From: Actinomycetota bacterium
Lineage (GTDB): Bacteria; Actinomycetota; Acidimicrobiia; Acidimicrobiales; Poriferisodalaceae
Length of the DNA stretch: 64,000 nt
Assembly (NCBI GenBank): GCA_014238065.1
Contig: JABABU010000040.1
Coordinates: 1-64,000, forward strand
Direction of reading: 5' to 3'
Positions 52,481 through 61,554 of the stretch are shown here, one piece after another (position 1 is the first letter of the stretch; each line of letters starts with the position of its first letter). The notes under the pieces were generated by a model that had not been told where the DNA came from, ran no database searches, and saw only the letters and a list, made by a program, of their open reading frames with translations. Made by a program: the position numbers and the translations under genes.

Positions 52481-53503
52481 CTATTCGAGCTCGATGACCG
52501 ACTTGCCGATCCCGCTGCCGCCGTACAGCGAAACAAGTGCCGCTGGTGCTGACTCGAGTCCACGGCTGATGTTGGCCCGGTAGATCAGCGAGCCGTCGTC
52601 GAGCCAGGCCCGATAGTTCGACACGATCTCTGGGACCAGATCGAGATGGTCGATCGTGTTGAAGCCGCACATGGTCGCTCGCCGACTCATCAGTCGGTCG
52701 TGGTTGGCGAGAAGGTAGGGCTCCTCGGTGTCGTCGGTCGAGATGCTGCCGCACAGAGCAATGCACGCCCCATGGCCGATCCTCCGGAGTGCGGTGTCGA
52801 GGGTCGTGCCACCGACATTGTCGAACAGCTTGGATATTCCCTTCGGGAAATGCTCCTTCAGCCCCTGATCGAGGTCGTCGGCGCGGTAGTCGATGCACGC
52901 CTCGAACCCGAGGTCGTCCACGCACCAAGCGCACTTTGCTGCCGAACTGGCCGTACTGATGACTCTCGCTCCTGCTCGTCGCGCCAGTTGGCCGGCGAGG
53001 GACCCCACGAGGCTGGCGCCCGCCGTTACCAGCACGGTGTCGTCTGGTCGGACGTCGAGGATGCGGTGAACTCCGATGTATGCCGTCCAGCCCGAGTGCG
53101 AAAATACGGTTGCGGCTTCCAGAGGAGTGACATTCGGTGCAACGGGGGTCGCGAACTCGAAAGGACGTGTCGGGTCGGTGGTGATGATCGTGTAGTCCTG
53201 CCAACTCGTCATCGCCGTCACGATGGTTCCGACTGGATAATTTTCGAGGTTCGACTCGACGACCTCGCCGACTCCGCTCGCTCGCACGACGTGGCCGAGC
53301 TCAACGCCCGGCATGTATCCGCTCCCGCGCGCATTGAGCCACCCTCGGATCGCGGGGTCGATGGCAATGAGTCGGTTCCGAATCAGCGCTTCGCCAGGTC
53401 CTGGAACCGGGATGGGTCCAACGGTCTGTTCGAAACATGACTGCTCGACGGCACCATCGGGTCGTCGGACCAGCACGATCTGACGATTCGTCGACGGCAT
53501 CAT
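52481..53503 (-). CDS. NADP-dependent MDR oxidoreductase (prostaglandin/leukotriene reductase-like)
   Basis: 340 residues. 'LIRNRLIAIDPAIRGWLNARGSGYMPGVELG' and 'VLVTAGASLVGSLAGQLARRAGARVI' are the substrate-binding and nucleotide-binding segments of the zinc-free PTGR/curcumin-reductase subfamily of MDR enzymes. It reduces enone double bonds with NADPH. The start is ATG 53503 or 53500, after TTAGGGAC, 5 bp from the ring-cleavage gene. The activity fits reduction of an unsaturated degradation intermediate. Confidence 0.85.
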   Translation of the reverse strand: MMPSTNRQIVLVRRPDGAVEQSCFEQTVGPIPVPGPGEALIRNRLIAIDPAIRGWLNARGSGYMPGVELGHVVRASGVGEVVESNLENYPVGTIVTAMTSWQDYTIITTDPTRPFEFATPVAPNVTPLEAATVFSHSGWTAYIGVHRILDVRPDDTVLVTAGASLVGSLAGQLARRAGARVISTASSAAKCAWCVDDLGFEACIDYRADDLDQGLKEHFPKGISKLFDNVGGTTLDTALRRIGHGACIALCGSISTDDTEEPYLLANHDRLMSRRATMCGFNTIDHLDLVPEIVSNYRAWLDDGSLIYRANISRGLESAPAALVSLYGGSGIGKSVIELE

Positions 53504-53508
53504 CGTCC

Positions 53509-54420
53509 CTAACCGACTCGGCGCATGATGCCTGGCGGCGGGGGGCCGTCGTCGGGAGCACGGTGACCCCAAAGGCTCACCCGGTCGTAGCTACCGACTT
53601 CCCAGGTTTCATCGTCGACAACCCGGCCGCCGGTGCCGTATTCGATGTCGAACCCAGAGGGGCCACGAACGTAGAACGATGTCATCAGATCGTTGGGGTG
53701 CCTTCCAAGGTCCATTGGAAGCAGCATGTTTTGCTTCTTCACGAGATCGAGCGCGGTTCCTACATCGTCGATGTCGGTCACCTCGAGCATGAGGTGGAAC
53801 AGGCCTGCCATCCCCGGTACTGCAAGCATCGCCAGGGTGTGATGGCGAGCGTTGTGTCCCGCGCAATGGAAGAAGTTCACCTTCATGGGACCGGTGGTGA
53901 TGGTGTCGCTCTGACGCATACCGAGGATCTCGGTTGCGAAACGTATACCGCTGTCGGCGTCTGGAACCATCAACACGACGTGCCCGAGACCCTGCTCGCC
54001 GGTGACGAACGAACCGACGAGGTCGCGTCCAGGCGTGAAGTCGTCACCTTCGGCGATGCCGTCCACCAACTCGTGCCGAAACCCGAAGGGGTCCTCGAAC
54101 CAACAGATCCTGCCGACCTGCCGTTCGGCAGCCAGTTCCGCGTCGTCTTCGTGCACCTCGCACCCGAAGGCGCGAATTCGAGCCACCAGTGCCGTCAACT
54201 CGCCATCGATCACTTCCCATCCGAAGTAGGCGACATCGTCGACTTCCCCGTGGTGGATGGCGATGCGCCATGCCCGGTCGTCGATGCGCAGTCGAACAGG
54301 AGCTTCTTCGATCTCATTCGATCCATCGACGACCTCTGCTCCGAGAATCTCCGGACCGAAGCTCCGCCACGCTTCGGCATTCGGTGATACGAAGCCGGCG
54401 TACGCGAGGTTGCTGATCAC
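53509..54420 (-). CDS. hsaC: type I extradiol dioxygenase, HsaC/BphC-like
   Basis: 303 residues with two VOC modules, as in BphC. Iron ligands are His147 ('GLGHVVLMVPD'), His209 ('LFHLMLEVTD') and Glu260 ('SGFDIEYG'), within one position of the BphC numbering (146, 210, 260). The catalytic His193/194 ('RHHTLAM') and Tyr250 are also conserved. It should cleave a catechol next to its hydroxyls; the HsaA and HsaD homologues nearby make a seco-steroid catechol the likely substrate. GTG 54420 overlaps the stop of the amidohydrolase gene by 2 bp. hsaC symbol reflects this context, not a proven activity. Confidence 0.85.
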   Translation of the reverse strand: MISNLAYAGFVSPNAEAWRSFGPEILGAEVVDGSNEIEEAPVRLRIDDRAWRIAIHHGEVDDVAYFGWEVIDGELTALVARIRAFGCEVHEDDAELAAERQVGRICWFEDPFGFRHELVDGIAEGDDFTPGRDLVGSFVTGEQGLGHVVLMVPDADSGIRFATEILGMRQSDTITTGPMKVNFFHCAGHNARHHTLAMLAVPGMAGLFHLMLEVTDIDDVGTALDLVKKQNMLLPMDLGRHPNDLMTSFYVRGPSGFDIEYGTGGRVVDDETWEVGSYDRVSLWGHRAPDDGPPPPGIMRRVG

Positions 54421-55676
54421 TTGCTATGCCTCGACCCGAACCCGAACAGACCTGCGAACGCAGCGGAGTTGGAGTCGGGGATTTCGTCGTCTGAGAGCGG
54501 TGTGGCGATCTCAGAGACGGTGGGACCGATGCGACTTGCGACATCGACCAGCTTCGCGAGGTCGAAGCCGTATACGTCGGCTGCTGTGCCGCCGAATATG
54601 AGTCGGCACTTGTCCTCGGATACCTCTGAGAAGGTCGACCGCAGAGCCTCCCGCGAGTACGGCGTTGTGCCCTCCTCATGCGGGAAGTCTGTGCCCCACA
54701 TGATGCGGTCGACACCGACAGCGTTGATGTAGCGGGCCTCATTTCTCGGCATGAAGCTGGCGCCGAGATAGCAGTTCCGCCCGAAGTATTCACTTGGGGT
54801 GAGGGACAACGAGTCGATGACAGCGGATCCGAACAGAGGAATCGTTCGATTGGCGCCGTCGGCCTTCATGCCGGCCACGACCACATCGAGCTGACCGAGC
54901 ACTTGAAGGGCCCATGAAATGCCACCGCTCTGCTCGGTCCAGACCGCCTTGAGGCCAGGGAAACGCTCGAAAACGCCACCGAGAATGAGATGGCCGAGCG
55001 TGCGCCGGGTCCAGTCGCTGAACTCGAGCATCATGACGGCGCGGGCTGCAGGAAGGTCGGCGCCGACCCGAGGAGCGCCCGTGCCCGGGTGTTGATGGAT
55101 GGGGAGGCCTGTCTCCTCGCACGCGGCCCAAAGTGGGTCGTAGCGCGGGTCGAAGTAGGGCCCTACCGGATGATTCGCCGGCACAGCTGGAATGTGTACG
55201 CCGCCGATGACACCTGTTGCGGCCGCCTCGAGGACGTCGGAGACCGCGGCTTCGATGTCGTGGGGCATGACCTGGATCAGGCCACGGCGACGATCCGGGA
55301 AGTCCTCACAGAACTCGACCAGCCATCGGTTGTGAGCCTGCAGGCCTGCGGCGCGTGGCGCGAGTTCCTCGGCGTTCCATGGCAGGTCTGCGATCGTGTG
55401 CACTGTCTCGAAGAACGGGGGGATGGTGTTGGGAAACACGACTTCGCCTGAGATGCCGTCGGCGTCGAGGATCGACATCCGAAGCGAGCTGTCCCAGTTC
55501 TGGTTGGCTGTTGAGTCGACGAGATCGTCGAACGGGCTCTCGTAGTTCGCGGCCCACACGTCGAAATCGTCGTGCCATTTGGCTTCGAGATAGTCCTTGT
55601 ACTGCAGCCTGTCTGCGCCGGCGTGAGTGTCCGACGAGATCACGACGTACTGATCTATGGTGTCCCAGGTTCCCAT
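54417..55676 (-). CDS. ACMSD-type amidohydrolase, paralogue A
   Basis: 419 residues. First metal motif 'VVISSDTHAGADRLQYKDYLEAKWHDDFD' (D-x-H), then 'GEVVFPNTIPPFFE', 'GLPIHQHPGTGAP' with the mid-barrel His, 'ERFPGLKAVWTEQSGGIS' and the closing Asp in 'MWGTDFPHEEGTTPYSREALR'. It is a paralogue of the gene at 59447 and more distant from that at 39778. Likely reactions are decarboxylation, hydration or C-N hydrolysis of a ring-cleavage product. The start may be ATG 55676 or GTG 55697, the latter overlapping the KstD-like stop. Co-transcription with HsaC is probable. Confidence 0.9.
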   Translation of the reverse strand: MGTWDTIDQYVVISSDTHAGADRLQYKDYLEAKWHDDFDVWAANYESPFDDLVDSTANQNWDSSLRMSILDADGISGEVVFPNTIPPFFETVHTIADLPWNAEELAPRAAGLQAHNRWLVEFCEDFPDRRRGLIQVMPHDIEAAVSDVLEAAATGVIGGVHIPAVPANHPVGPYFDPRYDPLWAACEETGLPIHQHPGTGAPRVGADLPAARAVMMLEFSDWTRRTLGHLILGGVFERFPGLKAVWTEQSGGISWALQVLGQLDVVVAGMKADGANRTIPLFGSAVIDSLSLTPSEYFGRNCYLGASFMPRNEARYINAVGVDRIMWGTDFPHEEGTTPYSREALRSTFSEVSEDKCRLIFGGTAADVYGFDLAKLVDVASRIGPTVSEIATPLSDDEIPDSNSAAFAGLFGFGSRHSK

Positions 55677-55693
55677 TTTCAGGAGTCTAGCTG

Positions 55694-57334
55694 TCACCTC
55701 GGCGGTGGCTTGTCCTGCTCCTCAACCAGATTGAGCGCCGCGACGTAACCGAACGTGATGGCCAGGCCGATCGTCGCTCCTGGGCCCCAGTAGGCGCGGC
55801 CAGCCGGCGTGGCCACGCAGTTTCCTGCCCCATAGAGACCGGGAATCGGAGCGCCCTCGCTGTCGAGAACCTGAGCTTTTGTGTTGATGCGAGGGCCTCC
55901 GTTGGTGTCGAGCACGCCTGCACCGACGATCATGCAGTGGTACGGCCCAACGTCGGAGATGGGTGCCATGGTCGGGTTTGCGAGCCCTTCTCGGTTGCCG
56001 AGCGCCCATCCGAGCTCGAAGTCGGTGCCGCCCCTGCCAAAGTCGTCGTCGACACCGGCCAAGGCAAATTGGTTGAATCGCTCGATGGTTGCCGAGAGGT
56101 TCTCCACGAATTCCGCCTGGAGAGTCAGCCCGCCCGTTTCCGACGTCAGAACCTCGAGACGAGCGTCGATGAGTGACTTGAGCTCGTCGAGGGTGTCGGC
56201 TGTGATGACGTAGTCGACGCTGTGGCCCGGCCGCGGAACAGGATCGCGGAACGGCGAGAACGCGGTGTTCTCGGCAACCGCGTCGTCCCAGATCATGAAC
56301 AGCAGAGTGTTGGGGTGATCTCGGGTGGTGGGGTTGTAGGCCAGATGAATCTGGCCTCGCTCGTTGTACGGAGCCTTTTCGTTGACCACGCGTCGACCGT
56401 TGCGATCGACCTGAATCATCGAGTCTCCGTGTGGCATCCACAACGAAGGCGGGGTCGGATGGCGGAGAGCTGGTTCGACAGCGACCTGCTTCCACCACGC
56501 CCGATCGAGGTTGGCCATGGTGGCGCCGAGGCCCTCTGCGATCTGTACGAAGTCGCCAACGGCTGAAGGGGTGGCGCAGCTTCCGAACACCCGTCCTGGG
56601 AGGTGTCGTCGTCGCAGTTCATCGTTCTGACCGAACCCTCCCGAGCCGAAGATGACGCCCTTTCTCGCACGTGCAAGCACAGTGCGTACCCCCGTGCGAA
56701 TCTCGAGCGCAGCCACTTCGCCCTCTTCGTTCTTGACGACTCCGACGACACGGTGGTCCAGCTTGATGCCGACGCCGAGGGCCTCTGCTGTGGCGTGAAA
56801 CTTCTCGATCATCGTCGGGCCGCTCAGGTCAGGCGCCAAATGGCGTCCGATGGGTGACTGGTTCTCTGGGAGGTGTCCGCCGTAGTCGGTGAACGTGATG
56901 CCGTACTTCGCTTCCTCCCCCACATCGGCAGCCAGGTCGAGCGCCCCCATGTCGGTGAGGTGGTCGATGGCCTCAGGCCCACGGTCGTAGAAGGTTGCGA
57001 GGAGTTCATACTGATCCCTGGCCAGACCGAGAGTTGGGTGATCGGCGTCGTAGAACTGCGGGAAGGCCAGACGGCAAAGAAACCGCAACGAATCCTCTCG
57101 CTGATCCTCGAGTCCGGCTGCGCGCATCGAGGAGTTGTTGGGGATCCAGGCAGATCCGCCGGATAGAGCGGTGGTACCTCCGGTGTGTTCTGCCCGCTCG
57201 AACAGGATGACCGCAGCGCCTTGTTGGGCTGCCGTCACTGCGGCTGCGAAACCGGCGCCGCCTGCGCCGACGATCAGCACGTCAGCGACATAGTCGAAGA
57301 CGTCATCATCAGTGTCGAATTTCGTGTTGCTCAC
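55694..57334 (-). CDS. KstD-like FAD-dependent 3-ketosteroid dehydrogenase
   Basis: 546 residues. The FAD site is 'VLIVGAGGAGFAAAVTAAQQG' near residue 20, followed by 'GGTTALSGGSAWIPNN', the mark of KstD/fumarate-reductase-like enzymes. The C-terminal 'GRAYWGPGATIGLAITFGYVAALNL' matches the KstD Tyr-x-G-x-G-x-T-I-G element with Tyr in place. It would introduce a double bond into ring A of a 3-ketosteroid. Start GTG 57334 is one of two possible GTGs. It diverges from the HsaD-like gene by 46 bp, a shared promoter region. Confidence 0.8.
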   Translation of the reverse strand: MSNTKFDTDDDVFDYVADVLIVGAGGAGFAAAVTAAQQGAAVILFERAEHTGGTTALSGGSAWIPNNSSMRAAGLEDQREDSLRFLCRLAFPQFYDADHPTLGLARDQYELLATFYDRGPEAIDHLTDMGALDLAADVGEEAKYGITFTDYGGHLPENQSPIGRHLAPDLSGPTMIEKFHATAEALGVGIKLDHRVVGVVKNEEGEVAALEIRTGVRTVLARARKGVIFGSGGFGQNDELRRRHLPGRVFGSCATPSAVGDFVQIAEGLGATMANLDRAWWKQVAVEPALRHPTPPSLWMPHGDSMIQVDRNGRRVVNEKAPYNERGQIHLAYNPTTRDHPNTLLFMIWDDAVAENTAFSPFRDPVPRPGHSVDYVITADTLDELKSLIDARLEVLTSETGGLTLQAEFVENLSATIERFNQFALAGVDDDFGRGGTDFELGWALGNREGLANPTMAPISDVGPYHCMIVGAGVLDTNGGPRINTKAQVLDSEGAPIPGLYGAGNCVATPAGRAYWGPGATIGLAITFGYVAALNLVEEQDKPPPR

Positions 57335-57380
57335 GAGGCCATTGTGCACGAACCGTCGGAGGCTGTGATAGTTGAAGGTC

Positions 57381-58226
57381 ATGGCCGTCACGCTCGATTA
57401 CGACTCGACCAGCCACACCATCGATGCGGGTGGCCTCAGTTTCCATTACCACGAAGCAGGTTCCGGACCTGTCGTGCTGCTGCTCCATGGTTCTGGCCCC
57501 GGGGTGAGCGGGTGGTCGAACTTCGCGGCCAACTTGCCTGTTTTTGCGGAGCACTTCCGCACCATCGTGCTCGACATGGGCGGATTCGGTCGTTCCGACC
57601 TTCCAGTCCTCGATCGACAGTACCCGGCAGTTGCTGCTGAGGGCGTGGCGAAGTTCTTGGACGCCATGGAGATCGAAGCCGCCCATGTGCTCGGGAACTC
57701 GATGGGCGGAAACGTCGCGGGTCATCTTGTCCTTGCCGATCCTTCCCGGGTCGACCGACTCGTGATGATGGGCCCTGGCGGCTTCGCGGTGAACACCTTC
57801 GGTCCTGAGCCAAGCGAGGGCGGTAAACGGCTGGGTGAGTTCATGAGGAAACCGTCCCGCGATGCGATGGTGGCGTGGATCGAGACGATGGTCGCCGACA
57901 GGTCGGTGATCACTGACGAACTCATCGACGAGCGTATGGCCAACGCCATGGCTCCCGGGGTACTCGAGCGGGTCGGTCAGATCTTCGGTAGTTTCTTCCG
58001 TTTTTCAGACCCGAAACCTCTGTGGGCAAGGGCCAATGAAATCAAGTGTCCGACGCTCATCACCTGGGGCCGCGACGACCGGATGTTGCCGCTCGAGGGG
58101 GCGATGTTCTCGTACCGGCAGATGCCAAACGCCGAGCTGCATGTCTTCGCGAAGTGTGGCCATTGGGCCCAGGTCGAACGCAAGACCGATTTCGAGCGTC
58201 TCGTGATCGAGTTCCTCACTCGCTGA
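57381..58226 (+). CDS. hsaD: meta-cleavage-product hydrolase, HsaD/BphD-like
   Basis: 281 residues of the alpha/beta hydrolase fold. The characteristic oxyanion element is 'LLLHGSGPGVSGWSNFAANL'. The catalytic triad is Ser107 ('LGNSMGGN'), Asp232 ('WGRDDRMLP') and His261 ('CGHWAQVER'), all matching BphD/HsaD. It hydrolyses the C-C bond of a 2-hydroxy-6-oxo-dienoate produced by the extradiol dioxygenase. ATG 57381 follows GAAGG. It leads a plus-strand pair with the HsaA-like gene 31 bp downstream. Confidence 0.9.
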   Translation: MAVTLDYDSTSHTIDAGGLSFHYHEAGSGPVVLLLHGSGPGVSGWSNFAANLPVFAEHFRTIVLDMGGFGRSDLPVLDRQYPAVAAEGVAKFLDAMEIEAAHVLGNSMGGNVAGHLVLADPSRVDRLVMMGPGGFAVNTFGPEPSEGGKRLGEFMRKPSRDAMVAWIETMVADRSVITDELIDERMANAMAPGVLERVGQIFGSFFRFSDPKPLWARANEIKCPTLITWGRDDRMLPLEGAMFSYRQMPNAELHVFAKCGHWAQVERKTDFERLVIEFLTR

Positions 58227-58257
58227 GGTTCGGCCGGCGGGCGGTAGTGTCTCTGTC

Positions 58258-59445
58258 ATGAGCAATGCCGACGGTCAACGCATTCTTCAGGCGGTCGGCG
58301 AGTCGCGTCCGGATTTCGCGGCACGAGCGACCGAAGGCGAACAGATCGGCCGACTGCCAGACCAGAGCGCGCAGCTACTGCGAGATCTTGGCATCATCCG
58401 TATGTTGCAGCCGCCGGAGCACGGAGGCTACGCGTGCGATCCCTGCGACTTCTTTGAGGCCGTCATGGCCGTCGCTTCGGCCGACCCTGCGGCGGGTTGG
58501 GTTGCCGGCGTGATCGGCGTTCACCCTTGGGAGATGGTCTTCAACGACCCGAAGGTCCAACAGGAGGTCTGGGGTCAGGATCCCGACACCTGGGTTGCTT
58601 CGCCGTACGCCCCGATGGGTGTCGCCACCGTAGTCGAGGGGGGATATCGGTTCACTGGACGCTGGTCGTTCTCGTCAGGCACCGACCACTGCGATTGGGT
58701 GGTGCTCGGCGGGTTCGTCGAAGGGAGGGTCGCCGAGAACGGGTTCCCGACCATGTATCACATTCTCCTGCCGAGGCAGGACTATGAGATCGACCACGAC
58801 TCGTGGGACACGCTTGGTTTGCGCGGCACCGGATCCAAGGATGTCATCGTCGACAACGCGTTCGTACCAGAGCACAGGGCTTTGGACGCGACCGGTGTTT
58901 TGGACGGAAGCATGGCGAAAGAACTCGACCGGGACGAGGCGCTGTTCTCGATGCCGTGGTCTGCCATCTTTCCCGTTGCGATCACCTCAGCCGTGATTGG
59001 TATCTGCGAAGGTGCGCTCGCGGCCCACATCGACTACCAGGGCAGCCGTGTGTCGTTCGGTCGCAAGGCGTCGAAGGACCCATTTCAGATGTCGGCCATC
59101 GGTGAGGCCGCATCGGAAATCCACGCGTCGCGATCACAGATACTGATGAACACGAAATCGCTGTTCGATCAAGTGAGCCTCGGCAAGGAGATCTCGTGGG
59201 AGCAGCGAGCCACTGCTCGTCGTGACCAGGTCCGGGCCGGTTGGCGCGCAGTCGAGGCCGTCGACGAGATCTTCACTCGTTCAGGCGGTAACGCAACGCG
59301 TTCGGCGAGTCCGATCGCGAAGATCTACCGCGATGCCCATACCGCGCTGAATCACGCCATCTTTGCTCACGGACCGACGTATCAGGCCGCTGCGTTGGCG
59401 ATGATGGGTGAACCGCCGGGCAACCCGGTGGCACTCCTCATCTGA
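58258..59445 (+). CDS. hsaA: HsaA-like flavin-dependent monooxygenase (oxygenase component)
   Basis: 395 residues of the acyl-CoA-dehydrogenase-fold group D monooxygenases. 'RMLQPPEHGGYACDP', 'ADPAAGWVAGVIGVHPWEMVFNDPKVQQEVWG', 'DTWVASPYAPMGVATVVEGGY', 'GRWSFSSGTDHCDWVVLGG' and 'GLRGTGSKDVIVDNAFVPEHR' match HsaA, which hydroxylates 3-HSA next to the phenolic OH with reduced FMN/FAD. Its usual reductase HsaB is not encoded in this window. The gene is convergent with an amidohydrolase gene, stops 1 bp apart. Confidence 0.9.
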   Translation: MSNADGQRILQAVGESRPDFAARATEGEQIGRLPDQSAQLLRDLGIIRMLQPPEHGGYACDPCDFFEAVMAVASADPAAGWVAGVIGVHPWEMVFNDPKVQQEVWGQDPDTWVASPYAPMGVATVVEGGYRFTGRWSFSSGTDHCDWVVLGGFVEGRVAENGFPTMYHILLPRQDYEIDHDSWDTLGLRGTGSKDVIVDNAFVPEHRALDATGVLDGSMAKELDRDEALFSMPWSAIFPVAITSAVIGICEGALAAHIDYQGSRVSFGRKASKDPFQMSAIGEAASEIHASRSQILMNTKSLFDQVSLGKEISWEQRATARRDQVRAGWRAVEAVDEIFTRSGGNATRSASPIAKIYRDAHTALNHAIFAHGPTYQAAALAMMGEPPGNPVALLI

Positions 59446-59446
59446 C

Positions 59447-60676
59447 CTATTGCTCGGCCATGGCCCGACGAGCCCCCATGAACAGATAGCAGAGCGAATC
59501 TGCCGGTATCTCCTCTGGCCGCAGCGGCACGTCGATCTCGGATGGCGTCGGGCCGTGTTCCAACGCGAGCGGGAGGAGTTGGTCCAGGTCGAAGTTGTAC
59601 AGCGAAGCTGCATTGAGTCCGAGTAGCTTCCGGCGCCTGTCCTCTGGGATGTCGGAGAACGTCAGTCGAAGCGATTCGAGGTTGTATGGGAACGTACCTT
59701 CGCTGTGGGGATAATCATTCCCCCAGCAGATCTTGTCATCCCCGACGACGTCGATACCTGCCAGGTCGGCTGCGCCGGGAAAGCTGGCGCCATACCAGCA
59801 GTTTCGGCGGGCATAGAAGCTGGGTGGCTCTTTCAGTCTCCATTCGGATTGGTCATATTTGAGTTCTCCTATGGCTCCAGCCTGTACCCCCAAGTGGATG
59901 CGGTCGAGGGCAGCGAGGGTGTCAGGGACCCAGGCGCAACCGGACTCGGTGATGATGTATTTGAGACTTGGGAATCGTTCGAAGACACCGCTCATGAGCA
60001 GTGAGCGAAAGCCTCGCTGGCAGTAGAACAGGACCTCGGAGATCCACATCGCCTCGGCGACCAGCCCGGTGCCGTAGTCGGGCAGGCCCTGCCCGCTGTG
60101 CTGGTTCATCACCAGGTCGTGATCCTGAATGGCGGCGAAGATCGGATCCCACGCTGCGTCGTGCAGAGCCGGCACCCAGGTGCAGTCTGGCGGGACCAGA
60201 GGCAACAGCACGCCGCCTCGTAGGCCGGCCTCGGCGATGAATCCGATCTCGGCGATGGCGTCGTCGACATCGTTCGGCAAGATCAGCCCGACGCCGGCTC
60301 GGCGGTGAGGATCCTCGGCGCAGAAATCGGCCAGCCAACGATTGTGTGCACGGGCCCCCGCGAGGCGCAGTTCGTATTCGTGTGGCCGAGGCGGTTGGGC
60401 TGTGACAACGCTTTTCGGATAGAACGGCGGAACCGTGTTGGGAAACACGACCTCGCCGACGACACCCTGGCTGTTCTGGTCTTCGGTACGGACCTCGCGG
60501 TCCCAGTTCTGGAGCTTTCTTCGGCTGGTCCTGTCACGTTTCTCACCGGAGGACGAGTTGCGGCGCCAGTCATCGAACGCGTCGTGGTAGCGGGCTTCGA
60601 GGTAATCCCGGTACTGGCCGACGCTCGCACCAGCGTGGGTGTCGGCAGTGATCAGGATGTACGGGTCGTGGCTCAC
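59447..60676 (-). CDS. ACMSD-type amidohydrolase, paralogue B
   Basis: 409 residues, similar along its length to the protein at 54417: 'LITADTHAGASVGQYRDYLEARYHDAFDDW', 'GEVVFPNTVPPF', 'HDLVMNQHSGQGLP', 'ERFPSLKYIITESGCAWV' and 'CWGNDYPHSEGTFPYNLESLR'. A charged, low-complexity stretch near residue 40-60 is specific to this copy. GTG 60676 overlaps the enoyl-CoA hydratase stop by 4 bp (GTGA). Function is probably decarboxylation or hydration within the same pathway. Confidence 0.9.
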   Translation of the reverse strand: MSHDPYILITADTHAGASVGQYRDYLEARYHDAFDDWRRNSSSGEKRDRTSRRKLQNWDREVRTEDQNSQGVVGEVVFPNTVPPFYPKSVVTAQPPRPHEYELRLAGARAHNRWLADFCAEDPHRRAGVGLILPNDVDDAIAEIGFIAEAGLRGGVLLPLVPPDCTWVPALHDAAWDPIFAAIQDHDLVMNQHSGQGLPDYGTGLVAEAMWISEVLFYCQRGFRSLLMSGVFERFPSLKYIITESGCAWVPDTLAALDRIHLGVQAGAIGELKYDQSEWRLKEPPSFYARRNCWYGASFPGAADLAGIDVVGDDKICWGNDYPHSEGTFPYNLESLRLTFSDIPEDRRRKLLGLNAASLYNFDLDQLLPLALEHGPTPSEIDVPLRPEEIPADSLCYLFMGARRAMAEQ

Positions 60677-61512
60677 TGTCCTTCCTCGCCACCTGTCCTG
60701 TAGTCACCGAAGGGTTGGTCGCGTTCCTGGAGCGCCGCGGTCAGACCGCGATCGGACGCAGACGTCATGAAATCCTTCATGCTCTGCAGATGGGTGCCTA
60801 GAGCGCACAGCTCCGATCCGGCCCTGATGCCAGTGTGAAGGCCCATGATCTCCATCTGCCTGTGGACGACGCGCTTGTTGAGCTGAACCAGCTCAGCGGG
60901 GACACCACAGATGCGTTGCGCGACCGAGAGCACCTGGTCCTCAAGTTCCTCGGCCGGTACAGACTTGTTGGCCCAACCGAGCCTGGCTGCTTCGATCCCA
61001 TCGACCGAGTCGCCGGTCAACATCATCTCCATGGCCTTTCGCATGCCCAGGAACCAGGCGTGGAAGTGGTTGTCGGCGACACCGAACCGTACGGCCGGGT
61101 ACCCCATTTGGGCGTCGTCGGCGATGTAGACCAGATCGCAACACGTGGCCAGCTCGCTGCCGCCGGCAAGGCAGAAACCGTGGACCTGGGCGATGACCGG
61201 TTTTCCAAGTTCCCAGATGCTCATCCATCCGTCGATGACGTGCCGAGGCCAATGCCCGTCGCCGCCCGGCGTGTAATACGGCTTCTCGTGACCTTCGTTC
61301 CCGCCGCCGAGGTCGTACCCGGCCGAGAAACTCGAACCAGCTCCTCGAACCACCATCACCCGCACGTCGGGGTCCTGGTCGGCTTCACGAAGGGCATCGA
61401 GGATGGCCCCGCGCAGCGGATGATTCAGCGCGTTGCGCTTGTCGGGACGGTTCAGTGTGATGCGACGCACCATCGGAATCGGCTCGTCGATGAGCACCCA
61501 GTCGATTGTCAT
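60673..61512 (-). CDS. enoyl-CoA hydratase/isomerase (crotonase family)
   Basis: 279 residues. 'RITLNRPDKRNALNHPLRGAILDAL' is the typical opening and 'SFSAGYDLGGG' the first oxyanion-hole segment. The second oxyanion region is 'VIAQVHGFCLAGGSELATCCDLVYIAD', with one catalytic Glu in place; the second Glu is replaced in 'PAVRFGVADN'. The family hydrates or isomerises enoyl-CoA; loss of the second Glu suggests isomerase or hydrolase activity. ATG 61512 start. Confidence 0.9.
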   Translation of the reverse strand: MTIDWVLIDEPIPMVRRITLNRPDKRNALNHPLRGAILDALREADQDPDVRVMVVRGAGSSFSAGYDLGGGNEGHEKPYYTPGGDGHWPRHVIDGWMSIWELGKPVIAQVHGFCLAGGSELATCCDLVYIADDAQMGYPAVRFGVADNHFHAWFLGMRKAMEMMLTGDSVDGIEAARLGWANKSVPAEELEDQVLSVAQRICGVPAELVQLNKRVVHRQMEIMGLHTGIRAGSELCALGTHLQSMKDFMTSASDRGLTAALQERDQPFGDYRTGGEEGQ

Positions 61513-61554
61513 GGCGCGAGTCTGCCACAGCCATTTCCCGGTAGGTCCTGATGC

